A DNA stretch of 43,767 bases from Clostridium polyendosporum (GCF_018332455.1 NZ_BOPZ01000028.1:1-43767); one strand, 5' to 3'. Shown: positions 16,927-25,521, counted from the first letter of the stretch. Translations and numbers: made by a program. The notes: generated by a model not told the origin, from the letters alone.

Positions 16927-17166
16927 ATGAATAAAAACTTTAAATATTGGGGATTAGGGCTAGGAACTGCTGGTATTAATATACTTTCTTCTACTAATAT
17001 TTTTTCAAGAGTACCAGCATGTACCGGTGCTTGTGGTGCTTGCGGTATGAATTGTGTTGCTCCGTTAATTGGAGTAACTGCAATAGGACTTACAGCTTTG
17101 GCAAGGTATAAATTAAAGAGAAAAAAAATTTCTACTGACAAAATTAATCTTTCCAAAGATATATAA
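16927..17166 (+). CDS. Small Cys-rich membrane protein (CX3CX2CX3C)
   Basis: The 79-residue protein has a hydrophobic stretch before and after the motif CTGACGACGMNC (Cys32, 36, 39, 43) and a basic tail (RYKLKRKK). Four Cys at this spacing could hold an iron-sulfur cluster or metal. GGAGTGAG precedes the ATG. It is the last gene of the forward trio, 31 bases after the NapH-like gene, and is probably a subunit or cofactor-bearing partner. I know no named family. The convergent operon's terminator follows at 17201. Confidence 0.65.
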   Translation: MNKNFKYWGLGLGTAGINILSSTNIFSRVPACTGACGACGMNCVAPLIGVTAIGLTALARYKLKRKKISTDKINLSKDI

Positions 17167-17200
17167 GTTCAATCCTTAATAAATTTTAAGAAAATGTAAA

Positions 17201-17225
17201 AAGCTCACGGTAAAACCGTGAGCTT
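17201..17225 (-). terminator. Rho-independent terminator of the nitrogenase-like operon
   Basis: Perfect 11-bp arms AAGCTCACGGT and ACCGTGAGCTT with a 3-base loop are followed on the reverse strand by a T-rich tract (TTTACATTTTC). It lies 69 bases past the end of the NifK-like gene. It may also stop the forward trio, though the forward T run is weak. Confidence 0.85.
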
Positions 17226-17293
17226 AACTGTCTCTAAAATATAATTCTCTATAATAAAATAAAAGGAGCATCAAAAACAAATATAAAAAAATG

Positions 17294-18634
17294 TTATCTT
17301 CCTGAGATTATTGAACTTAGTAAATCTTCAATAAGTCTTAATCCACCGCTATATCCTGTATATCCACGATCAATAACCGCTCTGTTAGAAACAGGAAAAC
17401 TTATACTTAAATGTGCTGCTCCAACTTGTTGTGCAAACCCTCTATCAAGGGAGCTACCTATAACAAAGCCTGGACTAAAGGTGTTTTTATATTTTTTATT
17501 TTCATTGGATAAATAAATAGTATTAAAATGCTTTAAAACTTCACTTGTATCTGTTTCAAATACTACTTTAGGGTTTAATGGAATCTCTAAATTTTTAGGT
17601 ATATTAATAAGCTTCTCTTTTTCCTCCTCATCTAGTTGATCCGTTATCACTACTAATTTAGGTATCCAACCAAGGTCATCGAATAGAAATTTTGTAATAG
17701 CAGGAGAATAATTTGCATCTCCTATAATAATTGCATATCTTTGGAGGTCTAAATCATTATAAATTTCCGTAAGAGGTTCTAAATATCTATAGTAAATTTT
17801 ATTTTCTTTATTTATAAACTTTTCAATTACCTCTTCACTTATGGAAAGAGCATTTGCGATAACTCTAAGAAATTTGTTAGTTGCTGAAGGACCTATAGGC
17901 AGCTGTGTTGTTATATACGGTGTACCATGTACTTCTTTAAAGGTCTCTGCCGCTTCTACTCCATACACATCAGAAACAATTATATTAAGTTCCGCACTAC
18001 CAGCATCTTTTATGTTCTCTAAGTTATCATGCACCGTAAAAAAGGTATTTACTTCCAAACCAAACTTCTCCAGCAATTGTCTTATTCCTTCTAAATTTCC
18101 TCTCCAAAATACATCCATATATGGTACTATTCCAAAAATATTGACTCTATGTTTAACTTTTGGAGTATTTTTCACTAGAAAATCTTTTATTAAGGCTTGT
18201 AAAACAAGGTCATATCCATAATAAGAATTACCTTTGAAACCGCCTGTTTCAGCAGAAATAATATTAAATCCTTCATCCTTAAATTCACTTACTACTGCTC
18301 TTACATCATCACCAATAACCTCTGTAACACAGCCAGTAACAACTATATATAGTTTTCCATCCATTATCTCTAGGGTATTTTCTACTTGTTCTCTAAGCCT
18401 TGAGTCTCCACCAAAAACGACTTCCCTTTCCTGTACATTAGAACTTGGCACACTCAGACCTCCACAATACCCTCCAACCTGAAGACCGCTACCACCATTT
18501 TGTGTCCAAGTAATGTTACCAGCACAACCAGAAGCAGCATGTAATATTGGGATTGTATCTGGTAAAGCTGTTACTGTTGATAATGCACCCCCAAGAGAAC
18601 ATAAATACCTTGGTCTTTCAATAAAACTACTCAT
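17294..18634 (-). CDS. Nitrogenase-like component 1, beta (NifK/MarK-like) subunit
   Basis: The 446-residue protein belongs to the oxidoreductase/nitrogenase component 1 family. Three Cys match the beta-side P-cluster ligands: Cys12 in YLCSLGGA, Cys37 in ASGCAGN and Cys102 in TGCVTEVIGDD. I chose the ATG at 18634, six bases after AGGAGGTG; it overlaps the end of the NifD-like gene by eight bases, so equal synthesis is expected. At 446 residues it is shorter than true NifK (about 510-520) and lacks the long NifK N-terminal extension. With the NifD-like partner it should form a heterotetramer served by the NifH-like protein at 22228. Its distance from NifK and the operon content favour a non-nitrogen-fixing reductase such as methylthio-alkane reductase. 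Confidence 0.85.
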   Translation of the reverse strand: MSSFIERPRYLCSLGGALSTVTALPDTIPILHAASGCAGNITWTQNGGSGLQVGGYCGGLSVPSSNVQEREVVFGGDSRLREQVENTLEIMDGKLYIVVTGCVTEVIGDDVRAVVSEFKDEGFNIISAETGGFKGNSYYGYDLVLQALIKDFLVKNTPKVKHRVNIFGIVPYMDVFWRGNLEGIRQLLEKFGLEVNTFFTVHDNLENIKDAGSAELNIIVSDVYGVEAAETFKEVHGTPYITTQLPIGPSATNKFLRVIANALSISEEVIEKFINKENKIYYRYLEPLTEIYNDLDLQRYAIIIGDANYSPAITKFLFDDLGWIPKLVVITDQLDEEEKEKLINIPKNLEIPLNPKVVFETDTSEVLKHFNTIYLSNENKKYKNTFSPGFVIGSSLDRGFAQQVGAAHLSISFPVSNRAVIDRGYTGYSGGLRLIEDLLSSIISGR

Positions 18635-20138
18635 CAAATTCACCTCCTGATACCTTTATGTGTTTAAATGGTTCTGATTTGTACCATTCCTCTGTATAAG
18701 GTAATCTTAAGTTTTTACTTAAGTTCTTATTAAACGCAGTATTGATTAACTGCCTATATAACCTTCTAGTCAATTCATATACACCTTTGTAGCCAATATA
18801 GTTTAATCCAGTATTATATATTACATGAGTTGGAACCCCTAGTTTTGCCGCAGTACCATTACAATTAGCATGGCCTAGGAAAATATCTGGTTGAAGTCTC
18901 TTTAGTAAATTGGCTTCTTCAAATGGTTGTGCATTAGCAATGTTAATTGGAAAATCTTTACTAGAAGCCTTTATAAGCTTATCATATTCACCATTTGCAA
19001 ACTCATCATGATGGTATGAACGAATTCCTACTATTTCAAATCCTAGTTCTTGCAGCAGGCCTGCAGTAGCAAGAGCTCTAAATTCACCTGCACCTATAAA
19101 GGCTGTTTTACCTTTAAAAAATGGTAAATATTCTTCTAAAGCTTTCTTTAATTCTTCACTTTCCTGTTGAATAAGCTTTTCCACCTTAGCTTCAAGTCCA
19201 AAGAACGCTCCAATATCACGAAGCCAAGAGTTAGTATTTTCAATACCTATAGGCATATGCTTTAATATATATGGAACTCCAAATTCTTCATGAAGAAACT
19301 TCACAAAATAATCATCATGAGTAGGGCAGGTGCTTATTGAAAGAGAGGCCTCTGTTACCTTATACATCTCTTCAGGCTTTGCAAATATAGGGAATACATT
19401 TACCTCAATACCAATTGCATTCAATAGTCTAGTTAGTTCTACTTCATCAACCCTTCCCATAGATGAAACATTAAGTAAATTCACAGTAGTTTTCTTTTCT
19501 TTATTCTTATCTTCATCAATTGATTGAGGGTTATTATCCTCTGTTTTTTCAAGAAGCTTACGTCCAATTCCATGATATACAGCATCGTAGGCTGTAGCCC
19601 AAATTTTTGTTTTAAAGCCCTCACAATGAACAGGGATTAGTCTTGCTTTCACCTTCGGTTGTACTCTATCAATAACACCATCAACATCATCCCCTATAAT
19701 ACCTGGTACACAAGCTGCTACCACTGTTATTGACTTAGGACTATATCTTTCATCAGCCTCAATAATAGCCTCTTCTAACTTTAATTCGCCACCACTAATA
19801 ACATCAGCTTCATCTAATGCAGTAGAAAGCCAAAGAGCGTCCTTTACTTTGCCAAAACGAACACTTCCACCAGTCCTTACATTAGCATTCTGTGAATGTG
19901 TACATGAACCGCACCCTATAGCTCCATGTAAAAGTACTACATTATCAGGAAGACTATTAAGCATAGCAAGTCCCGGCAATAAAAGACATATAGATCCTTG
20001 TGAAAAACTTCTATCACCGTCATCCATGCAGCATCCTCTATTTTTCTTTGCGATACCGCATACTGTACCTCCAAAAGAAATACATGCTTTAAGTCTATCC
20101 TCACGCTTAGGTGGTTCTTTATTGTCTAAATAACCCAC
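18627..20138 (-). CDS. Nitrogenase-like component 1, alpha (NifD/MarD-like) subunit
   Basis: The 503-residue protein starts with GTG behind GGGGGTG. Cys51 (GSIC), Cys76 (GAIGC) and Cys143 (AACVPGIIGDD) sit where NifD holds its P-cluster ligands Cys62, Cys88 and Cys154. Cys271 in SISTCPTHDDYFVKFLHEEF aligns with FeMo-cofactor ligand Cys275. I find no clear counterpart of cofactor ligand His442; the region reads VIYNTGLNYIGYKG. An extra Cys36-Cys37 pair precedes. So both metal sites seem present, with altered cofactor surroundings, as expected for a reductase of another substrate. Alignment was by eye. The gene lies four bases from a methyltransferase gene and overlaps the NifK-like gene. Confidence 0.87.
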   Translation of the reverse strand: MGYLDNKEPPKREDRLKACISFGGTVCGIAKKNRGCCMDDGDRSFSQGSICLLLPGLAMLNSLPDNVVLLHGAIGCGSCTHSQNANVRTGGSVRFGKVKDALWLSTALDEADVISGGELKLEEAIIEADERYSPKSITVVAACVPGIIGDDVDGVIDRVQPKVKARLIPVHCEGFKTKIWATAYDAVYHGIGRKLLEKTEDNNPQSIDEDKNKEKKTTVNLLNVSSMGRVDEVELTRLLNAIGIEVNVFPIFAKPEEMYKVTEASLSISTCPTHDDYFVKFLHEEFGVPYILKHMPIGIENTNSWLRDIGAFFGLEAKVEKLIQQESEELKKALEEYLPFFKGKTAFIGAGEFRALATAGLLQELGFEIVGIRSYHHDEFANGEYDKLIKASSKDFPINIANAQPFEEANLLKRLQPDIFLGHANCNGTAAKLGVPTHVIYNTGLNYIGYKGVYELTRRLYRQLINTAFNKNLSKNLRLPYTEEWYKSEPFKHIKVSGGEFDE

Positions 20139-20142
20139 TTTT

Positions 20143-21177
20143 TTACACCCCCAAATTATAATTATGTGCTGTATTTACCATAGCTTTTATATTTTCAATT
20201 GGAACACCTGGTGGAATATCGCAGCCTGGCATTAATATATAACTGCTTTCAGTTCCAGCCTCTTCTATGCACCTACTACAAATCTCTGAAACCTCATTAG
20301 CCTTAAGATTTTGCATAACTCCAACTGGATTCATATTTCCTGCAAAAGCCATTTTGCCTCTAAGAATTTCCTTGGCTTTAGATAGTGGTACTTTATAATC
20401 AAGTGAAATAATACTAGCACCCGTTTCAGGTATAAGATCCAGTCTATTTGTGATGTTTCCACAAATATGAATAAATCCAATAGCACCTTTATCACGTAAT
20501 TTCTTAATTACCTTTGAAAGATAAGGTAAAGAAAATTCTCTAAATTGTTCCCTTGAAATCATATCACCGGATGAAGTTGGATCAGCAACAGATACAATTC
20601 CAGCGCCAGCTTCTATATAAGGTTCAAGATACTGATAACATAATTCTGTAGTGAATTCTAATACTCTATGAACTGCTTGTTTATCACGGTAAATATTACG
20701 CATTAAATTCTCTACCCCATATATCAACCCAGCAAGAGTGAAGGGACCCCATTGGCTTGCGCCAACAAGGTTCTTTTCCCCTACATTTCTTGCAACAAGT
20801 TCTGTGGTTTTCCACAAAGTATTGATATCAATATCATTTTTTAAGAGAGACACATCTATCTTATCTGCATCTGAAGCACTTTTTAAAAGAGTCTCCTGCA
20901 CATCTGGCGATCCCTTTGCTCTAAACTTTATTTTCCCCCCTATAGCTCTTATAGCTAAATTGTGGTAACCAGAACTAACCCAAACTATATCCGAACAAAA
21001 TCGTTCATTTGTTTCTGTTATTATTTCACTACAATTTTCGGCTCCTAGTTTTAAAGCATCTTGAAGCGATAGCCCTCTGTTGTTAAAGGTCCATATTCCG
21101 CCAGATAATAGTGAAACGGGAATTCTAGATGTCTTTTTCAAATTAGCTACATTTAAAATGGTTTCCTTTGGATTCAT
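20143..21177 (-). CDS. MtaA/UroD-family corrinoid methyltransferase (third copy)
   Basis: The 344-residue protein belongs to the uroporphyrinogen decarboxylase superfamily. It has the zinc-type motif His-x-Cys in FIHICGNITN and a later Cys in MPGCDIPPG, the arrangement of MtaA/MtbA/CmuA methyltransferases, and the ending VPIENIKAM shared with the protein at 29958. Such enzymes move methyl groups between a corrinoid protein and a thiol. It lies directly before the NifD-like gene and after the ABC binding protein gene, away from the other two methyltransferases, suggesting a role close to the reductase substrate or product. True HemE is unlikely, as no other heme genes are near. Confidence 0.85.
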   Translation of the reverse strand: MNPKETILNVANLKKTSRIPVSLLSGGIWTFNNRGLSLQDALKLGAENCSEIITETNERFCSDIVWVSSGYHNLAIRAIGGKIKFRAKGSPDVQETLLKSASDADKIDVSLLKNDIDINTLWKTTELVARNVGEKNLVGASQWGPFTLAGLIYGVENLMRNIYRDKQAVHRVLEFTTELCYQYLEPYIEAGAGIVSVADPTSSGDMISREQFREFSLPYLSKVIKKLRDKGAIGFIHICGNITNRLDLIPETGASIISLDYKVPLSKAKEILRGKMAFAGNMNPVGVMQNLKANEVSEICSRCIEEAGTESSYILMPGCDIPPGVPIENIKAMVNTAHNYNLGV

Positions 21178-21194
21178 AAAACCACATCCTATTA

Positions 21195-22196
21195 TTAATT
21201 TACTCCCTTTAGTTTTGCAAAGCTGCTCTTAGCAAGTGCTTCTGCATCTGTATTATTATCTAAAAGACCTAGTTTTTTCATTTCCTTTGATAATGCATTT
21301 ACTGCATCAACGCCTCCATTTACTGATGGAATATAGTTGTAACTTGCAAGAATACTTGCGTTGACATCAATATCCCCTGGTACGTACTTCTTTTCTACTT
21401 CAATCTTAGCTACTTCCTTTGGATTTTCGCTAACATATTTTGCACCTTTCATAATAGCTCTAGTTGCAGCTGCAGCGGCTTCTGGATCCTTTTCAATTAA
21501 CTTTCCATTTACTACTGTAAGGCAGCAGTATTCATCCTTGAACGGTGCATCTGTTGCTGAATTATATACACTCTTTGCCTTTCCTGAATTAATCTGAATT
21601 TGTGCAAATGGATCTGATACAGAAATAACATCCACTTCACCTTTTTCTAGGGCAATAGGCAACTCTGAGTTAGGAAAAACCTTCCATTCAACATCTTTTT
21701 GTGAATCAATTCCTTCTAAGGTTAAAAGTCTAGCAGCTAATATCATTGCACCGCCACCAATGGCACTTACACCTATTTTCTTACCTTTAAGTTCCTTAAA
21801 GGATTTAATATTTGAATTTGTAGGTATTAGAACTTGGATACAACCTGTATGAAGTCCGGCTGTAAACTTAATATCTAATCCTGATTCAATAGGCTTTAAC
21901 CACTGCATAACAAGACCATCTGTTATATCAACTTTACCTGTAGCTAATCCATCTTTAAGGGTATTTGCATCTCCTTTTACCATTTCAACTTCAAGACCCT
22001 CTTCTTTGAAAAATCCCTTTTCATAAGCAGCAAAAATAGGAGCTTCACATGTATTTCCGAAATAACCAACATTAATTTTTTTAACTTTATTAGTGCTATC
22101 TTTACTTGATATTTTATCTTGACTATTGCATCCCGTTAATGAAAATGCTAAAGCAACAGTTAAAATTGAAGAAATAAATATTCTAGATTTTTTCAA
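21195..22196 (-). CDS. NitT/TauT-type ABC substrate-binding lipoprotein
   Basis: The 333-residue precursor has a lipoprotein signal with lipobox LTGC and an NMT1/SsuA-like binding domain: INVGYFGNTCEAPIFAAYEK, then GFFKEEGLEVEM, VDITDGLV and the hinge-like KGKKIGVSAIGGGA. Relatives bind sulfonates, taurine, nitrate or thiamine precursors. It starts with TTG behind AAGGAGG. Its permease and ATPase partners lie at 24721-26537 in the same operon, separated by the NifH/NifX/NifB-like genes. That interleaving argues that the imported solute is the substrate of the reductase or of the methyltransferases. Confidence 0.9.
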   Translation of the reverse strand: MKKSRIFISSILTVALAFSLTGCNSQDKISSKDSTNKVKKINVGYFGNTCEAPIFAAYEKGFFKEEGLEVEMVKGDANTLKDGLATGKVDITDGLVMQWLKPIESGLDIKFTAGLHTGCIQVLIPTNSNIKSFKELKGKKIGVSAIGGGAMILAARLLTLEGIDSQKDVEWKVFPNSELPIALEKGEVDVISVSDPFAQIQINSGKAKSVYNSATDAPFKDEYCCLTVVNGKLIEKDPEAAAAATRAIMKGAKYVSENPKEVAKIEVEKKYVPGDIDVNASILASYNYIPSVNGGVDAVNALSKEMKKLGLLDNNTDAEALAKSSFAKLKGVN

Positions 22197-22227
22197 TTTC
22201 TATATCCTCCTTATTTTTAAATTGCCT

Positions 22228-23106
22228 TTAAAGTCCAAGTGCATTGCTTTTTACTTCACCTGTCTCTAAGGCAAGTAGATAATCTGCCCACTTAGATGCC
22301 CATTCCCTTAGTTCCTTCACTCCTAGTGGAGATGGAGCCTTTGATTCTGTGTGATTCGCAATTTTTTGTGCTAGCCTAGTATAGACCTTTGCTTGTTCAG
22401 AATTTGGTGCTGCTTCTATAGTTGTCTTACCTTGCAATTCACTTTGTGTAACAGTTACAGATCTTGGTACATACTCAACCACCTGAGTATTGGTTTGCTT
22501 TACAAAGTCATCTATGATTTCTGTTGCATAAGGGGCATTTATTGAATTTGCTATAACCCCCCCTAGAAGTGCTCCTCCTGAATTTGAATATTTTTGTATT
22601 CCCTTAAATAAGTTATTAGCTGCGTAAATAGCCATAAAATCTGCTGAAGATACTGTAAAAACATGTTCCGCTATACCTTCACGAATTGGAACTGCAAAAC
22701 CTCCGCATACAACATCTCCTAAAACATCATATATTACGTAATCTAAATCAAGCTCTTCGAAGATTCTTTGCTGCTTAAACAGTTGTACTGCAGTTATAAT
22801 TCCTCTACCAGCACACCCAACTCCTGGAGCTGGGCCACCAGCTTCAACGCAGTAAACACCACTAAAGCCCTCAAAAATCACCTCATGTGCTTTTACTGTT
22901 TTCTTTTCTCTTAAAGTATCAAGAACAGTAGGAATATACTTTCCACCTCTTAAGGTATTAGTAGAGTCACTTTTTGGGTCACATCCAAATTGCATTACTT
23001 TATACCCAGCCTTGGCTAAGGCAGCACTTATGTTAGATGTTGTTGTTGATTTACCGATACCTCCTTTACCGTAGATAGCAATTTGTTTTACTTTTTTACT
23101 TGTCAA
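22228..23106 (-). CDS. NifH-like Fe protein (dinitrogenase-reductase family)
   Basis: The 292-residue homodimeric ATP-dependent reductase has P-loop GKGGIGKSTTT, Cys98 in GVGCAGRG and Cys134 in DVLGDVVCGGF, which ligate the bridging [4Fe-4S] cluster. Arg101 corresponds to the residue ADP-ribosylated in NifH. It donates electrons to the NifDK-like complex. Compared with Clostridium NifH the sequence after residue 150 is quite different (VFTVSSADFMAIYAANN). I chose TTG at 23106, eight bases after AGGAG; the GTG at 23115 overlaps that site. It is not grouped directly with the D/K genes: a methyltransferase and an ABC binding protein intervene. Confidence 0.92.
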   Translation of the reverse strand: MTSKKVKQIAIYGKGGIGKSTTTSNISAALAKAGYKVMQFGCDPKSDSTNTLRGGKYIPTVLDTLREKKTVKAHEVIFEGFSGVYCVEAGGPAPGVGCAGRGIITAVQLFKQQRIFEELDLDYVIYDVLGDVVCGGFAVPIREGIAEHVFTVSSADFMAIYAANNLFKGIQKYSNSGGALLGGVIANSINAPYATEIIDDFVKQTNTQVVEYVPRSVTVTQSELQGKTTIEAAPNSEQAKVYTRLAQKIANHTESKAPSPLGVKELREWASKWADYLLALETGEVKSNALGL

Positions 23107-23186
23107 TTCAATCACTCCTGCTTCTAAATTTTAAACTGATTTATATGATTATTAATATTTTATTAATGAAACTATCTGGCTGATAT

Positions 23187-23555
23187 TTAAGTAATTTCTT
23201 TCTCCAGTTTTTTTAAGAGATATTTAAATCTATTTGATGAGATAACTCTATTTAATGCCTCAGGGATAAAATCTCTTTCAATAAATGCTCTTATACCTTT
23301 TTGTGCTAGCATTTCTGCTGCACCCCCGCCAATTTGAGATGCTACTACAGCCTTGCAATCACTTATAAGCTCAATAGTCTTTTTAAGTGATATTTCAGAA
23401 TGTTCCCCAAAACTACAACAAGGAGTAGCATCTCTTACTTCTATAAAGTTAACCCCCTTATTATCCACCTCAAACACGAGAAACTTATTTGTATTACCAA
23501 AATGTTTATTTACTACTTTTCCATCACTGCTAGCCACAGCTATTCTAGGCTTCAT
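23187..23555 (-). CDS. NifX/NafY-like cofactor-binding protein (Fe-Mo cofactor biosynthesis fold)
   Basis: The 122-residue protein has the RNase-H-like fold of the dinitrogenase iron-molybdenum cofactor family: KPRIAVASSDGKVVNKHFGN, FLVFEVD and the closing VASQIGGGAAEMLAQKGI. NifX, NafY and the C-terminal domain of some NifB proteins bind NifB-cofactor or related clusters. Here a free-standing copy lies directly after the NifB-like gene and before the NifH-like gene, so it may carry the NifB product to the NifDK-like enzyme, which has no NifEN scaffold. A Cys pair (TPCCSFGEHS) near residue 45 is a feature I would not expect in NifX and might bind a cluster. GAGAGGTG precedes the ATG at 23555. 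Confidence 0.85.
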   Translation of the reverse strand: MKPRIAVASSDGKVVNKHFGNTNKFLVFEVDNKGVNFIEVRDATPCCSFGEHSEISLKKTIELISDCKAVVASQIGGGAAEMLAQKGIRAFIERDFIPEALNRVISSNRFKYLLKKLEKEIT

Positions 23556-23573
23556 ACTATTCACCTCTCAAAT

Positions 23574-24470
23574 TTATCCATGGGAAAAGGTATGGGTTGA
23601 TTCCCCATATAGAATTGAAGATAGATCTATCTTTGAACCTGGTATTCCACAAGCATCTGCTCTACACTGTCTGCAATGTCTAAAAACAGGAAGATATTTT
23701 TCTGCAGTTTCTCTTGCAAACTCTAACTCTAAAGATGAGGGCGCTTTAAGGTGAATCATATCTCCCTGGGGTATTAATGGGATTATATTTATAAGCGAAG
23801 CACCTGCTTCCTCAACAGTTCTTACAATTTCCTCAATATGTTCATCATTTATCCCTGGTATAAGTACGGTATTTATTTTCACTATAACTCCTAACTCTAC
23901 TATCTTTTTAATTCCATCTAATTGACGTGAAATGAGCTTCGATGATGCTTTCCTTCCATATAGGATTTCTCCATCATCTACAATGTGAGAACATATATTT
24001 TTAAGAATATCTGCATCAACAGCATTAACAGTAACAGTTATGGTTTTTACTCCTACTTCAACAATTCTATGAGCATATTTTGATAATAAAAGCCCATTTG
24101 TACTTAAACACTTTATAAGATGAGGATATTTTTGATGTACCAAAGCAAAGGTTTCTAATGCATATTCTGTTGCTAAGGTATCCCCTGGTCCTGCAACACC
24201 CACTACAGTTATTTCTGGACATAACTGTAGTGCCTTGTCTAAAGTCTCAATAGCTTTTTTAGGAGAAAGTATTACATTACTAACCCCTGGTCTTACTTCA
24301 CTTTTATTTAAACTTCTCTTACAAAACTTGCATTGAATATTGCAAGTAGGGCTGACTGGTAAATGTATTCTTCCATGTTTAAAATGAGCTTCTCTACTAA
24401 AGCACGGATGTAACTCAAGGCTCTTTGAATAAGACAGGTCATTTTTACATTTGTTTATTGAAATACTCAT
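23574..24470 (-). CDS. NifB-like radical SAM cofactor-biosynthesis protein
   Basis: The 298-residue protein begins with the NifB N-terminal motif HPCFSREAHFKHGRIHLPVS and the radical SAM cluster motif CNIQCKFC (Cys43, 47, 50). It continues with VAGPGDTLAT, CLSTNG, VTVNAVD and IPGINDEHIEEI, all as in NifB, and ends with the HCRQCRADACG motif. NifB builds the Fe8S9C core (NifB-co) from two [4Fe-4S] clusters, SAM and sulfide. Its presence says that the NifDK-like enzyme carries a carbide-containing cluster, unlike the protochlorophyllide or F430 relatives. The ATG at 24470 follows AGGAG by eight bases. The NifX-like domain is a separate gene here. Confidence 0.92.
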   Translation of the reverse strand: MSISINKCKNDLSYSKSLELHPCFSREAHFKHGRIHLPVSPTCNIQCKFCKRSLNKSEVRPGVSNVILSPKKAIETLDKALQLCPEITVVGVAGPGDTLATEYALETFALVHQKYPHLIKCLSTNGLLLSKYAHRIVEVGVKTITVTVNAVDADILKNICSHIVDDGEILYGRKASSKLISRQLDGIKKIVELGVIVKINTVLIPGINDEHIEEIVRTVEEAGASLINIIPLIPQGDMIHLKAPSSLELEFARETAEKYLPVFRHCRQCRADACGIPGSKIDLSSILYGESTHTFSHG

Positions 24471-24496
24471 TTCTAACACTCCTAAATTCTTATTTT

Positions 24497-24706
24497 CTAT
24501 TGACTAATACAGCAGTCTCCATTATTAGATGGATTTTCTATTGACTTAATATTAGTTGTTTCTTTATTAGTGTTTTTTAATTGCTCTGAAGACTTTATAG
24601 TAGAGCTGACTTTATTATTTCGCGATATGACAAAAATCGTAACTGATACCCCCGAAATAGCAATAATTATTAAAAATATAATTATTGTCTTTTTGAATCC
24701 TTTCAT
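24497..24706 (-). CDS. Small single-pass membrane protein ending in a Cys-Cys pair
   Basis: The 69-residue protein has a short basic start, one membrane helix (about 8-27), a polar 35-residue tail and the ending GDCCISQ. AGGAGGG precedes the ATG. It lies between the ABC ATPase gene and the NifB-like gene, with 14-26 base spacing, so it is a genuine member of the operon. By orientation (positive residues first) the tail is probably outside. A vicinal Cys pair could bind metal, carry sulfur or be redox active. I do not recognise the family. Confidence 0.65.
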   Translation of the reverse strand: MKGFKKTIIIFLIIIAISGVSVTIFVISRNNKVSSTIKSSEQLKNTNKETTNIKSIENPSNNGDCCISQ

Positions 24707-24720
24707 TAGTTACCCTCCTA

Positions 24721-25521
24721 CTATAAGTAATAACTTAGTGGTTCCCCTTCTTTTGCAAAGTGAAGAATCTCAAGTATCTTTGATCTTAATCTAAAGAATT
24801 CTGCATGGTTTCTTTCTCTAGGACGGCAAATTTTAACATCAATTATTTCTTGAATTTTTCCTGGTCTTGAGGACATGATTACAATCCTATCACTGAGATA
24901 TATTGCTTCATCAACATCATGAGTAACCAAAACCATTGTGGTTCCACGTTCTTTCCATATTCTTAGTATCTCATCTTGCATTTGCATTCTTGTAAATGCA
25001 TCGAGAGCTCCTAAAGGTTCATCTAGCAATAATACCTTTGGATGATTAACTAATGCTCTTGCAAGCGCAACTCTCTGTGCCATACCACCTGAAAGCTGAT
25101 GAGGGTATGAACTTTCAAAACCTTCAAGACCAACAAGTTTTATATATTCCCCTACATCCTCCTTCTTTTCACGAAAAATCTTTCTAGCAACTAGACCTGA
25201 TGCTACATTCTCATATACGCTTAACCATGGAAACAGAGTTGGATCCTGAAACACAAGTCCTCTTTCAAAATGAGGTCCATTAATTCTTACATTATCAAGA
25301 AAAAGCTCTCCTTCATTAGAGTTATCGAGCCCTGTAATGATCCTTAGAAGTGTAGATTTTCCACATCCGCTTGGTCCAATGAGAGATACAAATTCTCCTG
25401 GTCTTATATCTAAATTTACATTCTCTAAAGCTACTATTTCATTATTAGTAGAATCTAAAAAGATCCTTCTGACATTTCTTATTTTTATATGACCGCCTAC
25501 ACTCTTAGCCTTATCTACCAT
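24721..25521 (-). CDS. NitT/TauT/SsuB-type ABC transporter ATPase
   Basis: The 266-residue ATPase has Walker A GPSGCGKST, Q-loop FQDPTLFPWLSV (the LFPWL form typical of sulfonate/nitrate importers), signature LSGGMAQRVALARAL, Walker B VLLLDEPLGALD and switch motif VTHDVDEA. It overlaps the permease gene by seven bases. It powers import of the solute bound by the lipoprotein at 21195. Confidence 0.93.
   Translation of the reverse strand: MVDKAKSVGGHIKIRNVRRIFLDSTNNEIVALENVNLDIRPGEFVSLIGPSGCGKSTLLRIITGLDNSNEGELFLDNVRINGPHFERGLVFQDPTLFPWLSVYENVASGLVARKIFREKKEDVGEYIKLVGLEGFESSYPHQLSGGMAQRVALARALVNHPKVLLLDEPLGALDAFTRMQMQDEILRIWKERGTTMVLVTHDVDEAIYLSDRIVIMSSRPGKIQEIIDVKICRPRERNHAEFFRLRSKILEILHFAKEGEPLSYYL

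Noticed and set aside
17294-23106. True molybdenum nitrogenase (nifHDK) for nitrogen fixation
   Set aside because: D and K subunits are short and divergent, His442 appears missing, and NifE, NifN and NifV are not present in the operon. The context is sulfur and methyl transfer.
17294-23106. Tetrapyrrole reductase of the CfbCD or BchLNB kind
   Set aside because: A NifB-like gene and the alpha-subunit Cys271 point to a carbide cluster. UroD-like neighbours carry methyltransferase zinc motifs, and no other tetrapyrrole genes are present.
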